Shown here piece by piece: positions 23,409 through 30,443 of a stretch of 64,000 nucleotides of DNA (position 1 is its first letter; each line of letters begins with the position of its first letter). Origin of the DNA: Streptomyces sp. NRRL F-2664 (GTDB taxonomy: Bacteria > Actinomycetota > Actinomycetes > Streptomycetales > Streptomycetaceae); assembly GCF_000719345.1 (NCBI RefSeq), contig NZ_JOFX01000025.1:1-64000 (forward strand), written 5' to 3'. The notes below the pieces were generated by a model, which did not search any database, had not been told where the DNA came from, and was given only the letters and a program-made list of their open reading frames with translations. A program made the position numbers and the translations under genes.

Positions 23409-24251
23409 ATGTGCCGGTGGCTGGCGTATTCGGGAACCCCCGTGCTGCTCGACACCATCCTGTACAAACCCGCCCACTCGCTGATCGACCAGAGCCTGCA
23501 CTCGAAGCTGGGTGTGGAGACGACCAACGGCGACGGTTTCGGCATCGGCTGGTATCCCGACGGCGGCAGCGGGGACGGGACGCCCGCCCTCATGCGGGAC
23601 GTCGGTCCCGCGTGGAACAATCGCAACCTGCGGGAGCTCTCGGACCACGTCACCTCCGGCGTGTTCTTCGCCCACATCCGGGCGTCGACGGGCACGGCGG
23701 TGCAGCAGACGAACTGTCACCCCTTCCGCCACGGGCGGTGGATGTGGATGCACAACGGTGCGATCGCCGGTTTCCACGCGATGCGCCGCGACCTCGCCCT
23801 GCTCGTCGATCCCGCCCTGTACGGGGAGATCGAGGGCACCACGGACTCCGAGGTGATGTTCTACCTGGCGCTCACCTTCGGCCTGGAGGAGGACCCGCCG
23901 AGCGCCGTCGCGAGGATGGTGGGGGTGGTGGAGCGCGTCGGCCGCGAGCACGGCGTGGAGTACCCGATGCAGATGACGGTGGCCGTCACCGACGGGGCGA
24001 GCGTGTGGGCCTTCCGGTACTCCAGCGCGGGTGCTTCCCGGTCGCTCTTCTACAGCAGCCGGGTGGACACGCTGCGCAGGCTCCACCCCGACATCCGCTT
24101 CCTGAAGGACGTGTCGGACGAGACCCGCCTGGTGGTGTCGGAGCCCCTCGGCGATCTGCCCGGCGCGTGGAACGAGGTGCCGGAGAGCAGCTACGGCATC
24201 GTGCAGCCCGGTGCGGACGGCCTGTACCCCTTCACCCCGCTTGCGGCCTGA
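23409..24251 (+). CDS. Class II glutamine amidotransferase
   Basis: A 280-residue N-terminal-nucleophile amidotransferase. Cys2 follows the initiator Met (MCRWLAYSG) and becomes the catalytic nucleophile. Other family blocks are TTNGDGFGIGWY, FFAHIRASTGTAVQQTNCHP and WMHNGAIAGF. The size and layout resemble YafJ/EgtC-type stand-alone amidotransferases, but no ergothioneine genes are nearby, so the acceptor is unknown. Its last 20 bases overlap the convergent MscS gene. Confidence 0.9.
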   Translation: MCRWLAYSGTPVLLDTILYKPAHSLIDQSLHSKLGVETTNGDGFGIGWYPDGGSGDGTPALMRDVGPAWNNRNLRELSDHVTSGVFFAHIRASTGTAVQQTNCHPFRHGRWMWMHNGAIAGFHAMRRDLALLVDPALYGEIEGTTDSEVMFYLALTFGLEEDPPSAVARMVGVVERVGREHGVEYPMQMTVAVTDGASVWAFRYSSAGASRSLFYSSRVDTLRRLHPDIRFLKDVSDETRLVVSEPLGDLPGAWNEVPESSYGIVQPGADGLYPFTPLAA

Positions 24252-25314
24252 CGTCGGTACGGACCTCCGCGCGGGGCGACGGCACGGCGCTGGAGGTGGC
24301 CACGCGGGGCAGGGCGTACGGGTGCTTCTCGGCGAGCCAGCCGACGAGCTGCTCGCGGACCTCGCAGCGGGCGGTCCACAGCCGGTCGGGGTCCTGGGCG
24401 GTGACGATGGCCCGGACCACGATGGTGGTCGGGGTGGTGTCGGTGACGGACAGGTCCCAGCCGCGCCCGTCCCACGCCTCGCAGGCGTCCAGGATCTCCT
24501 TCAGCTTCTCGCGCATGAGGGAGACCGGGGCGGTGTGGTCGCAGTGGAGGAAGACCGTGCCGGTCATCTGGATGCCGCCGCGCGACCAGTTCTCGAAGGG
24601 CCGCGAGGTGAAGTAGGAGACGGGCATGGTGATCCGGCGCTCGTCCCACGTCCGCACGGCGATCAGAGTGAGCGTGACCTCCTCGACCACGCCCCACTCC
24701 CCGTCGACGACGACCGTGTCGCCGATGCGCACCATGTCGCCGAAGGCGATCTGGAAACCGGCGAAGACGTTGCCGAGGGTGGACTGGGCGGCGACACCGG
24801 CGACGATGCCGATGATGCCGGCCGAGGCCAGTACGGAGGTGCCGACGGCCCGGAAGGCGGGGAAGGTCAGCAGCATCGCGGCGGCCGCGACCACGGCGAC
24901 GACGGCGGTGACGATCCTGCGGATGAGCGTCACCTGGGTGCGGACCCGGCGCACGCGCGAGGGGTCGCGGGTGCCGTGGGCGTAGCGGGCGTAGGAGGAT
25001 TCCACGATGGCGGAGGCGACGCCGACGACGCACCATGCACCCGCGCCGATGAGCACGAGCGTCAGGGTCCGGCCCACGGCGGCCTCGTGGTCGCGCAGCG
25101 GCTGCCAGGCGATCTCCTGGTACGCGCCGCGCAGCATGGCGGTGAAGAGCAGCACGCGCACCGACGGCCCGCAGCGGCGCAGCATGTTCCACAGTGGTGT
25201 CTCGGGGTGGCGGGCGTCGGCCCGCCGCAGCAGCAGATCGGTGAGGCGGCCCACCACGAGGGTGAGCACGACGGAGCCGCCCAGGACGGCGAGCAGTCGG
25301 ATGAAGCTGTTCAT
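24232..25314 (-). CDS. MscS-type mechanosensitive channel
   Basis: A 360-residue membrane protein of the small-conductance mechanosensitive channel family. Four hydrophobic segments precede the pore-lining helix region GTSVLASAGIIGIVAGVAAQ, followed by STLGNVFAGFQIAFGDMVRI, the beta domain (GDTVVVDGEWGVVEEVTLTL) and the C-terminal alpha/beta domain. It opens under membrane tension to release osmolytes. It converges with the amidotransferase gene, overlapping by 20 bases, and lies downstream of a stress sigma factor on the same strand with an 84-bp gap. Confidence 0.92.
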   Translation of the reverse strand: MNSFIRLLAVLGGSVVLTLVVGRLTDLLLRRADARHPETPLWNMLRRCGPSVRVLLFTAMLRGAYQEIAWQPLRDHEAAVGRTLTLVLIGAGAWCVVGVASAIVESSYARYAHGTRDPSRVRRVRTQVTLIRRIVTAVVAVVAAAAMLLTFPAFRAVGTSVLASAGIIGIVAGVAAQSTLGNVFAGFQIAFGDMVRIGDTVVVDGEWGVVEEVTLTLIAVRTWDERRITMPVSYFTSRPFENWSRGGIQMTGTVFLHCDHTAPVSLMREKLKEILDACEAWDGRGWDLSVTDTTPTTIVVRAIVTAQDPDRLWTARCEVREQLVGWLAEKHPYALPRVATSSAVPSPRAEVRTDVRPQAG

Positions 25315-25398
25315 GACTCCCCGGTGTCAGGTCTCGGGAACGGGTCGGGCGGCCGGGCGCTGACGGGCGCCCGGCCCCCTGAGGTCCTCGGACCGCGG

Positions 25399-26325
25399 TC
25401 AGTCGTGCAGCATCTCCTCGCGCAGGGTCTCCAGCGTGCGGTTGAGCAGGCGCGAGACGTGCATCTGGGAGAGACCGACCTCCTCGCCGATCTGCGCCTG
25501 GGTCATCTCCTGCCCGAAGCGCAGCTGCAGGATGCGGGTGCTGCGTTCGTCGAGGCGTGCGAGCAGGGGCGCCAGGGCGTGCCGGTCCTCGACGGCTTCC
25601 AGGGCGGGGTCGAGGCCGCCCACGGTCTCGGCCAGGGAGCGCGTGGCCTGGCCGCCCGCGGCGGCGCCGCTGCCGCCGGTCTCGGACTGGGGGGCGTCGA
25701 GGGACTGGGTGGAGTACGCGTTGGAGGCGACCAGGCCCTCGCGGACCTCGTCCTCGGTGAGGCCCAGGTGGGCGGCGAGTTCCGCGGGGGTGGGCGCGTG
25801 GTCGGTCTCGGAGGTCAGCTCCTCCGTGGCCTTCGCGAGGAGCAGGCGCTGCTCCTGCAGTCGGCGCGGGACCCGCACGGCCCACGTGGTGTCGCGGAAG
25901 TGACGCTTGATCTCACCGGTGATGTAGGGCACGGCGAGGGTGGTGAACTGGGTGTTGCGGTCGGGGTCGTAGCGGTCGATGGCCTTGATCAGCCCGATGA
26001 TGCCGACCTGGACGATGTCCTCGTTCTCGGGGCCGCCGGGACGGTCGCGGAACGGGCGGGCCACGAAGTTCACCAGTGAGATGTTCATCTCGATGAGCGT
26101 GCTGCGCACGTACTGGTACTCACGGGTGCCCTCTTCGAGGCTCCGCAGCCGCTCGAAGAACACCCGGGTCAGCTCCCGGGCGTCGCAGGTCGACAGCTCC
26201 CGCGGGCAGGGCACCTCGGGCAGCCCGCCGAGTGCGGGGGCCGCCGCGGCACCACCGGCGGGGGTGGCGGCCGCCGTGGGGGGCGTCGTCGAGGTAGGGG
26301 CCTCGGTCGTGGCCGTGATGGTCAT
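25399..26325 (-). CDS. RNA polymerase sigma factor, SigB/SigF/SigG subfamily
   Basis: A 308-residue sigma-70 family protein. Residues 1-45 are an Ala/Thr/Pro-rich extension. Region 2 (ENEDIVQVGIIGLIKAIDRY, then DPDRNTQFTTLAVPYITGEI), region 3 (APTPAELAAHLGLTEDEVRE) and region 4 (MTQAQIGEEVGLSQMHVSRL) are all present, matching stress and sporulation sigma factors regulated by partner switching. AAGGAG is seven bases before the ATG. No anti-sigma gene adjoins it; an antagonist and a PP2C phosphatase elsewhere in the window are possible but unproven partners. A divergent winged-helix gene shares an AT-rich upstream region. Confidence 0.93.
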   Translation of the reverse strand: MTITATTEAPTSTTPPTAAATPAGGAAAAPALGGLPEVPCPRELSTCDARELTRVFFERLRSLEEGTREYQYVRSTLIEMNISLVNFVARPFRDRPGGPENEDIVQVGIIGLIKAIDRYDPDRNTQFTTLAVPYITGEIKRHFRDTTWAVRVPRRLQEQRLLLAKATEELTSETDHAPTPAELAAHLGLTEDEVREGLVASNAYSTQSLDAPQSETGGSGAAAGGQATRSLAETVGGLDPALEAVEDRHALAPLLARLDERSTRILQLRFGQEMTQAQIGEEVGLSQMHVSRLLNRTLETLREEMLHD

Positions 26326-26453
26326 CGTCTTCGCTCCTTGGGCACAGGTGCTTGCGGCGCGGTGCGCGATTGCTCGTGCGCTCGGTTGCTCGGTCGCTGC
26401 GGAAGTCCCCTTCCGCACCCCTGCACCCTGCCGGGGCCTCGGGACACACGTCA

Positions 26454-26512
26454 AGTTATACCGGAAAGACTTTTCTGGATTTGCTTTTCGCGAGTAGCCG
26501 CTCAAGAATGTC
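26454..26512. promoter_or_regulatory. AT-rich divergent promoter region of the sigma gene
   Basis: This stretch contains GTTATACC, GAAAGACTTTTC and GATTTGCTTTTCG, strikingly AT-rich for this genome. It separates the sigma gene from the divergent winged-helix gene. On the minus strand GGTATAA resembles a -10 element, but no clean -35 was matched. It is likely to hold the promoters of both genes. Confidence 0.4.
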
Positions 26513-26515
26513 GGG

Positions 26516-26908
26516 GTGGAGAACGAGCAGAGGGGTTCCCGCCGGAACCATTGGACCTTCCTGACGAACCACGCCCGGGTCCTGATCGCCATCGCGCGCG
26601 ACCCGGGAGCCAGGCTGCGGGACATCGCGGCGGGCTGCGACCTCACCGAGCGCACCGTGCAGGCCATCGTCACGGACCTGGAGACGGACGGGTACCTCAC
26701 CCGGACCCGGGACGGCCGGCGCAACCGCTACGCGATCGCCCCCGGCGCGCGCTTCCGCCATCCCGCCGAGGCCGGCCGTGAGATCGCGGGCCTCCTCGTC
26801 TACCTCGCGGGCACGCCGACGGCACCGCCCGTTCCCGAGTCCGCGGCGGGCCTGGCCGACGACAGGGCCGACCACCGGGTCGACGACAGGGCCCTTCCCC
26901 TGGGGTGA
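26516..26908 (+). CDS. Winged helix-turn-helix regulator
   Basis: A 130-residue DNA-binding protein. Residues 12-75 form a winged helix of MarR/HTH_24 style (NHARVLIAIARDPGARLRDI, then AAGCDLTERTVQAIVTDLET) with the wing GYLTRTRDGRRNRYAI. The C-terminal 50 residues are short, polar and probably disordered. GTG is the start. It is divergent from a stress sigma factor, so it may be an independent regulator or influence that promoter. No ligand domain is present. Confidence 0.85.
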   Translation: MENEQRGSRRNHWTFLTNHARVLIAIARDPGARLRDIAAGCDLTERTVQAIVTDLETDGYLTRTRDGRRNRYAIAPGARFRHPAEAGREIAGLLVYLAGTPTAPPVPESAAGLADDRADHRVDDRALPLG

Positions 26909-27056
26909 CCTGCCCGGCTGCAGTGACCCTTGTCACTGCGGTGCACGGGGCAGCGGGATCCGCCACGGGGCCGCCCTCCGGCCGCCGTCGCGGGCGCTCG
27001 CCACACCGCCGTGCCGCACGGCCTCACGGTCGGGCGCCGACGCCGTCGCGCACCGG

Positions 27057-27488
27057 TCAGCGGTCGGCGAGCAGGCCCTCGAAGAACGCCCAGTCCAGGC
27101 GCTCCGCCTCGGCGCCGGCGGGGACCGCCGCCCAGGTCCGCTCCAGCCACGACGCGAGCGCCGCCCGATCCAGGGCGAACAGGGCGTACGGAGGCACCGC
27201 CCCCAGCCGCAGGAGCACCTGTCCCTCACGGCCCGGCCCGGCGGACGGCCTGACGCGCACCTCGCCGGTCCCGGCCAGGGTGCGCAGGCCCCGGTCGAGG
27301 AGGTCGCGGCCGATCACCCACGTCACGTCGCGACCCCCTGGGGGGTGGAAGGTCACCTCGACGCACAGCGGGTCGCGGGACGACCAGCGGAACGTGGCCC
27401 GGAGGGGGAACCGCAGCCGGCTGCGGACCTGGTGGATCTCCGCCGTCCAGGTCAGGTCCTGATCGGGCACGTGGGGCCGGTGGTCCAT
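27057..27488 (-). CDS. SsgA-like sporulation/cell division regulator (SALP)
   Basis: A 143-residue protein of the SsgA family, unique to sporulating actinobacteria, where members direct septum placement and peptidoglycan remodelling during sporulation. The family pattern is visible: beta-rich core with RFPLRATFRWSSRDPLCVEV, TWVIGRDLLDRGLR in the middle and LDRAALASWLERTWAAVP near the end. The length is typical (135-145). It is a single gene. Which SALP it corresponds to cannot be settled by eye. Confidence 0.87.
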   Translation of the reverse strand: MDHRPHVPDQDLTWTAEIHQVRSRLRFPLRATFRWSSRDPLCVEVTFHPPGGRDVTWVIGRDLLDRGLRTLAGTGEVRVRPSAGPGREGQVLLRLGAVPPYALFALDRAALASWLERTWAAVPAGAEAERLDWAFFEGLLADR

Positions 27489-27747
27489 GATGACTCGTCT
27501 CTGGAGGAGGGCGGCGGACGGCCGGGGGCCATGGCCCGCGTCTGCTCACTCGTCCGCGTCCGAAACAGCCGGATCCGGACGTACGCCCGAACGGACGCGG
27601 CGGCCGTGCGCATGGGCCGTCCGGGGGAACGGCGGACGTGTCGGCCCGTCTGTCACCGGCGCCGCGCGGATAGTCGTCACGGGCACCCCGACCGTCCATG
27701 GACCGCCGCGGCATGCCCGGCCGAAGTCGTGGAGAAGAGGGCCGAAG

Positions 27748-28101
27748 ATGAAGAAGACCGTTGTGACGTGCGCACTGGCCGCGATCCTGGCGCTGGGTCC
27801 GCTGGGCGGCGCCGGGTGGGCCGCGCCCCGGCAGGGAGCCGCACCGGCCGCCACCGCCGCGCCCCGCGCCGCGTACCCGGTGGGCGAAGTGGTCTCGGAC
27901 GCGCCCCTGCACGTCCGCGAGCGGGCGACGGTGTACTCCGCCGTCCTCAAGTCGCTCCGCCCGGGTCAGCGCGTGCTGCTCAACTGCCAGGCCCGCGGCG
28001 GATGGGTGGACGGCAACCCCGTCTGGTACCGCCTCCAGGGCTCCAGGGGCTGGGTCTCCGCCCGCTTCGTCCACAACCACCAGCCGGTCCGCGCCTGCTG
28101 A
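27748..28101 (+). CDS. Secreted SH3-domain protein
   Basis: A 117-residue exported protein. Residues 1-26 are a Sec signal peptide (MKKTVVTCALAAILALGPLG, ending AGWAA). The mature part is a single bacterial SH3 domain (VVSDAPLHVRERATVYSAVL, RGGWVDGNPVWYRLQGSRGW, VSARFVHNH) with two cysteines (LLNCQARG, and the C-terminal RAC) that could pair. Such domains bind cell wall or ligands. GAAG precedes the ATG. It is an independent gene between an SsgA-like gene and a broken acetyltransferase. Confidence 0.8.
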   Translation: MKKTVVTCALAAILALGPLGGAGWAAPRQGAAPAATAAPRAAYPVGEVVSDAPLHVRERATVYSAVLKSLRPGQRVLLNCQARGGWVDGNPVWYRLQGSRGWVSARFVHNHQPVRAC

Positions 28102-28109
28102 GACGACGA

Positions 28110-28307
28110 GGGGCCGCCACCGAGCGGGCCCACCGGCGCCGCGGTCTCGGAACGGTCGTCATGGGCGCGCTGAGCGGCGCGGCCGTGGCGAGCGGGGCGG
28201 ACACCGGCGTCCTGGGCGCGACCGTTCAGGGCCGGGCCCTGTACGAGACGCTCGGCGGGACCCTCGCCCCGTCGACCGGCTTCGTCCACCGGCCGGCCGG
28301 CGGCTGA
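28110..28307 (+). pseudogene. GNAT acetyltransferase C-terminal remnant
   Basis: One plus-strand frame encodes HRRRGLGTVVMGALSGAAVA, which is the acetyl-CoA pyrophosphate-binding segment (R-x-x-G-x-G/A) and helix 3 of a GNAT fold, then GVLGATVQGRALYETLGGTL typical of the last helix and strand. The N-terminal half of the domain is absent and there is no suitable start. This is the tail of a decayed acetyltransferase gene. The longest possible stand-alone peptide, from ATG 28161, would be 48 residues. Confidence 0.6.
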
Positions 28308-28331
28308 GACGGCGACGGGCGGGCCCGGGGG

Positions 28332-28805
28332 TCACTGCGGCAGCGCGGACCCCTCGCCGAACGCGGCGAGCAGGTGCAGCGGGAACTCCGGATCTGCCTG
28401 GCCGACGGCCAGGGCGATCCAGCGGTCGGAAGCGGGGGGTCGCCATACCTGCATGCTGCCGGCCAGGCCGCACAGGAGGTTCATCGGCTCGGGCGCTCGA
28501 AAGTGCGGATCCGGGTGGCCGGAACGGGGCCAGAGGTCGACCTCGCGGGGGGCACCCCAGCGTTCCGTGAGAAGGGCAGCCAGACCGACGCGATCCGCTT
28601 CGATGCCCTCCTCGGCCTCCTCCACCACCTCGGAGCTCCGGTCCTCCCAGAAGTCGCGGCTCTCCGCGAGTACCGCCACGTGGTACCCAGGACCACTCCA
28701 CCGATCGGCGGTCTTCTCCTCGTGCTGGGGGAACGGCATCACGTGAAGGCTCTCGACGACGTGCAGCAGCTCCTCGGCGGAGCGCGTCAGGTGCTGGGGC
28801 GGCAT
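28332..28805 (-). CDS. Conserved protein, function unknown
   Basis: A 157-residue cytosolic protein with a mixed alpha/beta look: AEELLHVVESLHVMPFPQHE near the start, DFWEDRSSEVVEEAEEGIEA, AALLTERWGAPREVDLWPR, and SMQVWRPPASDRWIALAVGQ with a helical end. No catalytic motif, signal or membrane segment was seen. The composition and GC-biased codons support a real gene. It precedes a small membrane protein gene on the same strand. No function can be proposed. Confidence 0.65.
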   Translation of the reverse strand: MPPQHLTRSAEELLHVVESLHVMPFPQHEEKTADRWSGPGYHVAVLAESRDFWEDRSSEVVEEAEEGIEADRVGLAALLTERWGAPREVDLWPRSGHPDPHFRAPEPMNLLCGLAGSMQVWRPPASDRWIALAVGQADPEFPLHLLAAFGEGSALPQ

Positions 28806-28906
28806 GCACGCAGCCTAGTTGGCCACTCGGACCGACCGACCGGCCCCCGGCCCGTCACCCGCCGCGGCTGTCTTCCGCTTCGGAGCGTGGGCGGACCGCG
28901 AAGGAG

Positions 28907-29227
28907 TCAGATCCAGTTGCCCCAGCCGAACGTGGCGATGTAGCTGCGTCGGACTGCGTCCCAGCCGCGGCCGCTGCCGATGTGAATGACCGTCAGCGCA
29001 AGAAGGAACCAAGCCGTTACGACGCCGGCAACGATCAGGGTCCATCGAGGCCCGGAGAAGCCGGCGACCACGATCAGGGCCAGGATGGTCACGCTCAGGC
29101 CCAGGTGGGCAGCGGGCAGATCTGAGCGCAGCGCCTCGCGCACTGGGTGGCGTTCTTCGTGGATGTCCAGGGTGTCACGCGGACGGGCTGCGCTTTCGCC
29201 GTTCTGCTGCTCAGAGTTGTGCCTCAC
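28907..29227 (-). CDS. Small two-helix membrane protein, function unknown
   Basis: A 106-residue protein. About 45 polar N-terminal residues precede two hydrophobic helices (HLGLSVTILALIVVAGFSG and WTLIVAGVVTAWFLLALTVI), and a basic/aromatic end closes it (DAVRRSYIATFGWGNWI). GTG at 29227 with AGGGGG six bases upstream is the likely start; the open frame beyond it looks antisense. The region is less GC-rich than the neighbours, and more Ile and Thr codons are used. No family was recognised. Confidence 0.65.
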   Translation of the reverse strand: MRHNSEQQNGESAARPRDTLDIHEERHPVREALRSDLPAAHLGLSVTILALIVVAGFSGPRWTLIVAGVVTAWFLLALTVIHIGSGRGWDAVRRSYIATFGWGNWI

Positions 29228-29463
29228 GAGTAGCCCCCTGTAGATCTCCGACTGATGCTGCGAAGGCACCGGCCCGGCCTGTTGAGGGCCATCATCGGTC
29301 GTTCGCCCGCGCTTCGTCTCCTCCTCGTACGACCCCTGCGGGGTGCGAGAGGTCAAGGACGCACCGGCCGGTGTGCGAGCGGGGTGACTCCCCCGGGCGG
29401 GGGAGGCGAGCGGGACCTGCGGAGGATGTCCGCGGGGCCGGCGGGCGGGGACGATCACGGCAC

Positions 29464-29703
29464 ATGCCGTCATCCATCCCCAACTGGAGCCCCACCGTGC
29501 TGAAGTGGACCCTGCGCGCCGCCGCCGTCCTCGCCGTCGCCGCCGCGATCGCCGCCCCCGTCGCCGTGCCCGCGCCTGAAGCGGCGCCGCCCGCCCCGGC
29601 CGCCGCGGCGGCCACCACCGTCCCCGGGGGCGAAGTCCCGGGGGTCGGTGGGCTGCCGGTCCGGGCGGACCGTGTCCCCGGGGAGGCACCGGTCCCCCGT
29701 TGA
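29464..29703 (+). CDS. Possible small exported Ala/Pro-rich protein
   Basis: A 79-residue frame with a basic start, a hydrophobic Ala/Val-rich segment (WTLRAAAVLAVAAAIAAPVA) and a Pro/Ala/Gly-rich remainder. It could be a signal peptide plus short secreted part or a single-helix membrane protein. No strong ribosome-binding site or family support exists, and the composition also fits GC-rich noise. It is reported as tentative. Confidence 0.35.
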   Translation: MPSSIPNWSPTVLKWTLRAAAVLAVAAAIAAPVAVPAPEAAPPAPAAAAATTVPGGEVPGVGGLPVRADRVPGEAPVPR

Positions 29704-30200
29704 TCGCTGCGTCCCTCAGCCGTCGGCTGCGATGCCCCCGCTCATAGCGGGCGCAGCCCGGCCGGGTCTGGCGCGGTCCGTCGCCGCGGGGGACGCGGGG
29801 GCGCGCCGACACCGCAGCGGCCGCTCGCCGCGGCAATTCGGAACGCCCGCGAGAGGCTCTGCTTCCCTACGGCGGCCGCTGGGGACTGTGGCGGGCATCA
29901 GGAGCCGCGGGTGCGGCCGGCCTCGGCCGCCGCGTCGGAACCGGGGAGGTCGAGGACCTCCGGCGCAGGCGGCCGGTTCCCCGCGGATCACTGACGCACT
30001 GCCCGGTCCTGAGGATGCCCGGTGCCGGTGCCCGTCGGCGGGTGTGCCTCGGTCGTATCGGCCGCTGCGGGATGCGCATGCCGTGTCCCGCAGCGGAGTG
30101 CCACCGTCCGGGAACCGGCGGGAACCGGGCCGGGACGGCAGCCGACCACCTGCGCGGAACCGACGGGGCGGTGCCCCGTGCACGATCCTCCGATCAGGGA
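29704..30200. other. Intergenic region before the copper module
   Basis: About 500 bases without a credible gene. Several frames are open by base composition alone, but they are Arg/Pro/Gly-rich with no start signal or motif. The only clear structure is the hairpin at 30062-30096. No CsoR-like or CopY-like operator was recognised upstream of the copper genes. Confidence 0.5.
30062..30096. terminator. Strong hairpin in the gap before the copper genes
   Basis: CCGCTGCGGGA at 30062-30072 pairs perfectly with TCCCGCAGCGG at 30086-30096 across a 13-base loop. It lies far from both flanking genes. It may end transcription from the left or be a binding site; without transcript data its role is open. 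Confidence 0.4.
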
Positions 30201-30443
30201 ATGTCGATGGCCGATGCACAGCAGTCCGCAGTCCGGGCACCCGCGTCAACGGCCCGGTGGGGCCCTCCCCCGGCGCTGACCGGCTTCGTGGTGCTGCTCC
30301 TGGCACTGTTCACCCTGGCGTACGGGGTCGGCTCGGCCGCCGGCCCCGTGGCCCCGGGGCTGCGCAGCACCGTCGGCGACGCCGGTTCCTCCGGGCCGGG
30401 CGGTCGCGGAGGCATGGGCGTCCACCCCGGAGCCGGCCGGTGA
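30201..30443 (+). CDS. Small membrane protein of the copper module
   Basis: An 80-residue protein with one membrane helix (LTGFVVLLLALFTLAYGVGS) followed by AAGPVAPGLR and a Gly-rich end (GRGGMGVHPGAG). Its stop overlaps the GTG start of the copper ATPase. Comparable short proteins with the SAAGPVAPG segment and a Met/His-rich tail occur before Streptomyces copper ATPases, and a role as metal sink or assembly factor is plausible but unproven. Here the tail has only one Met and one His, so binding may be weak. ATG at 30207 is an alternative start. Confidence 0.7.
   Translation: MSMADAQQSAVRAPASTARWGPPPALTGFVVLLLALFTLAYGVGSAAGPVAPGLRSTVGDAGSSGPGGRGGMGVHPGAGR

Noticed and set aside
29648..30439. 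N-terminal extension of the copper ATPase by about 260 residues
   Set aside because: The extension is low-complexity, and the GTG at 30440 overlaps the upstream stop and starts just before the HMA domain, which is the normal length.
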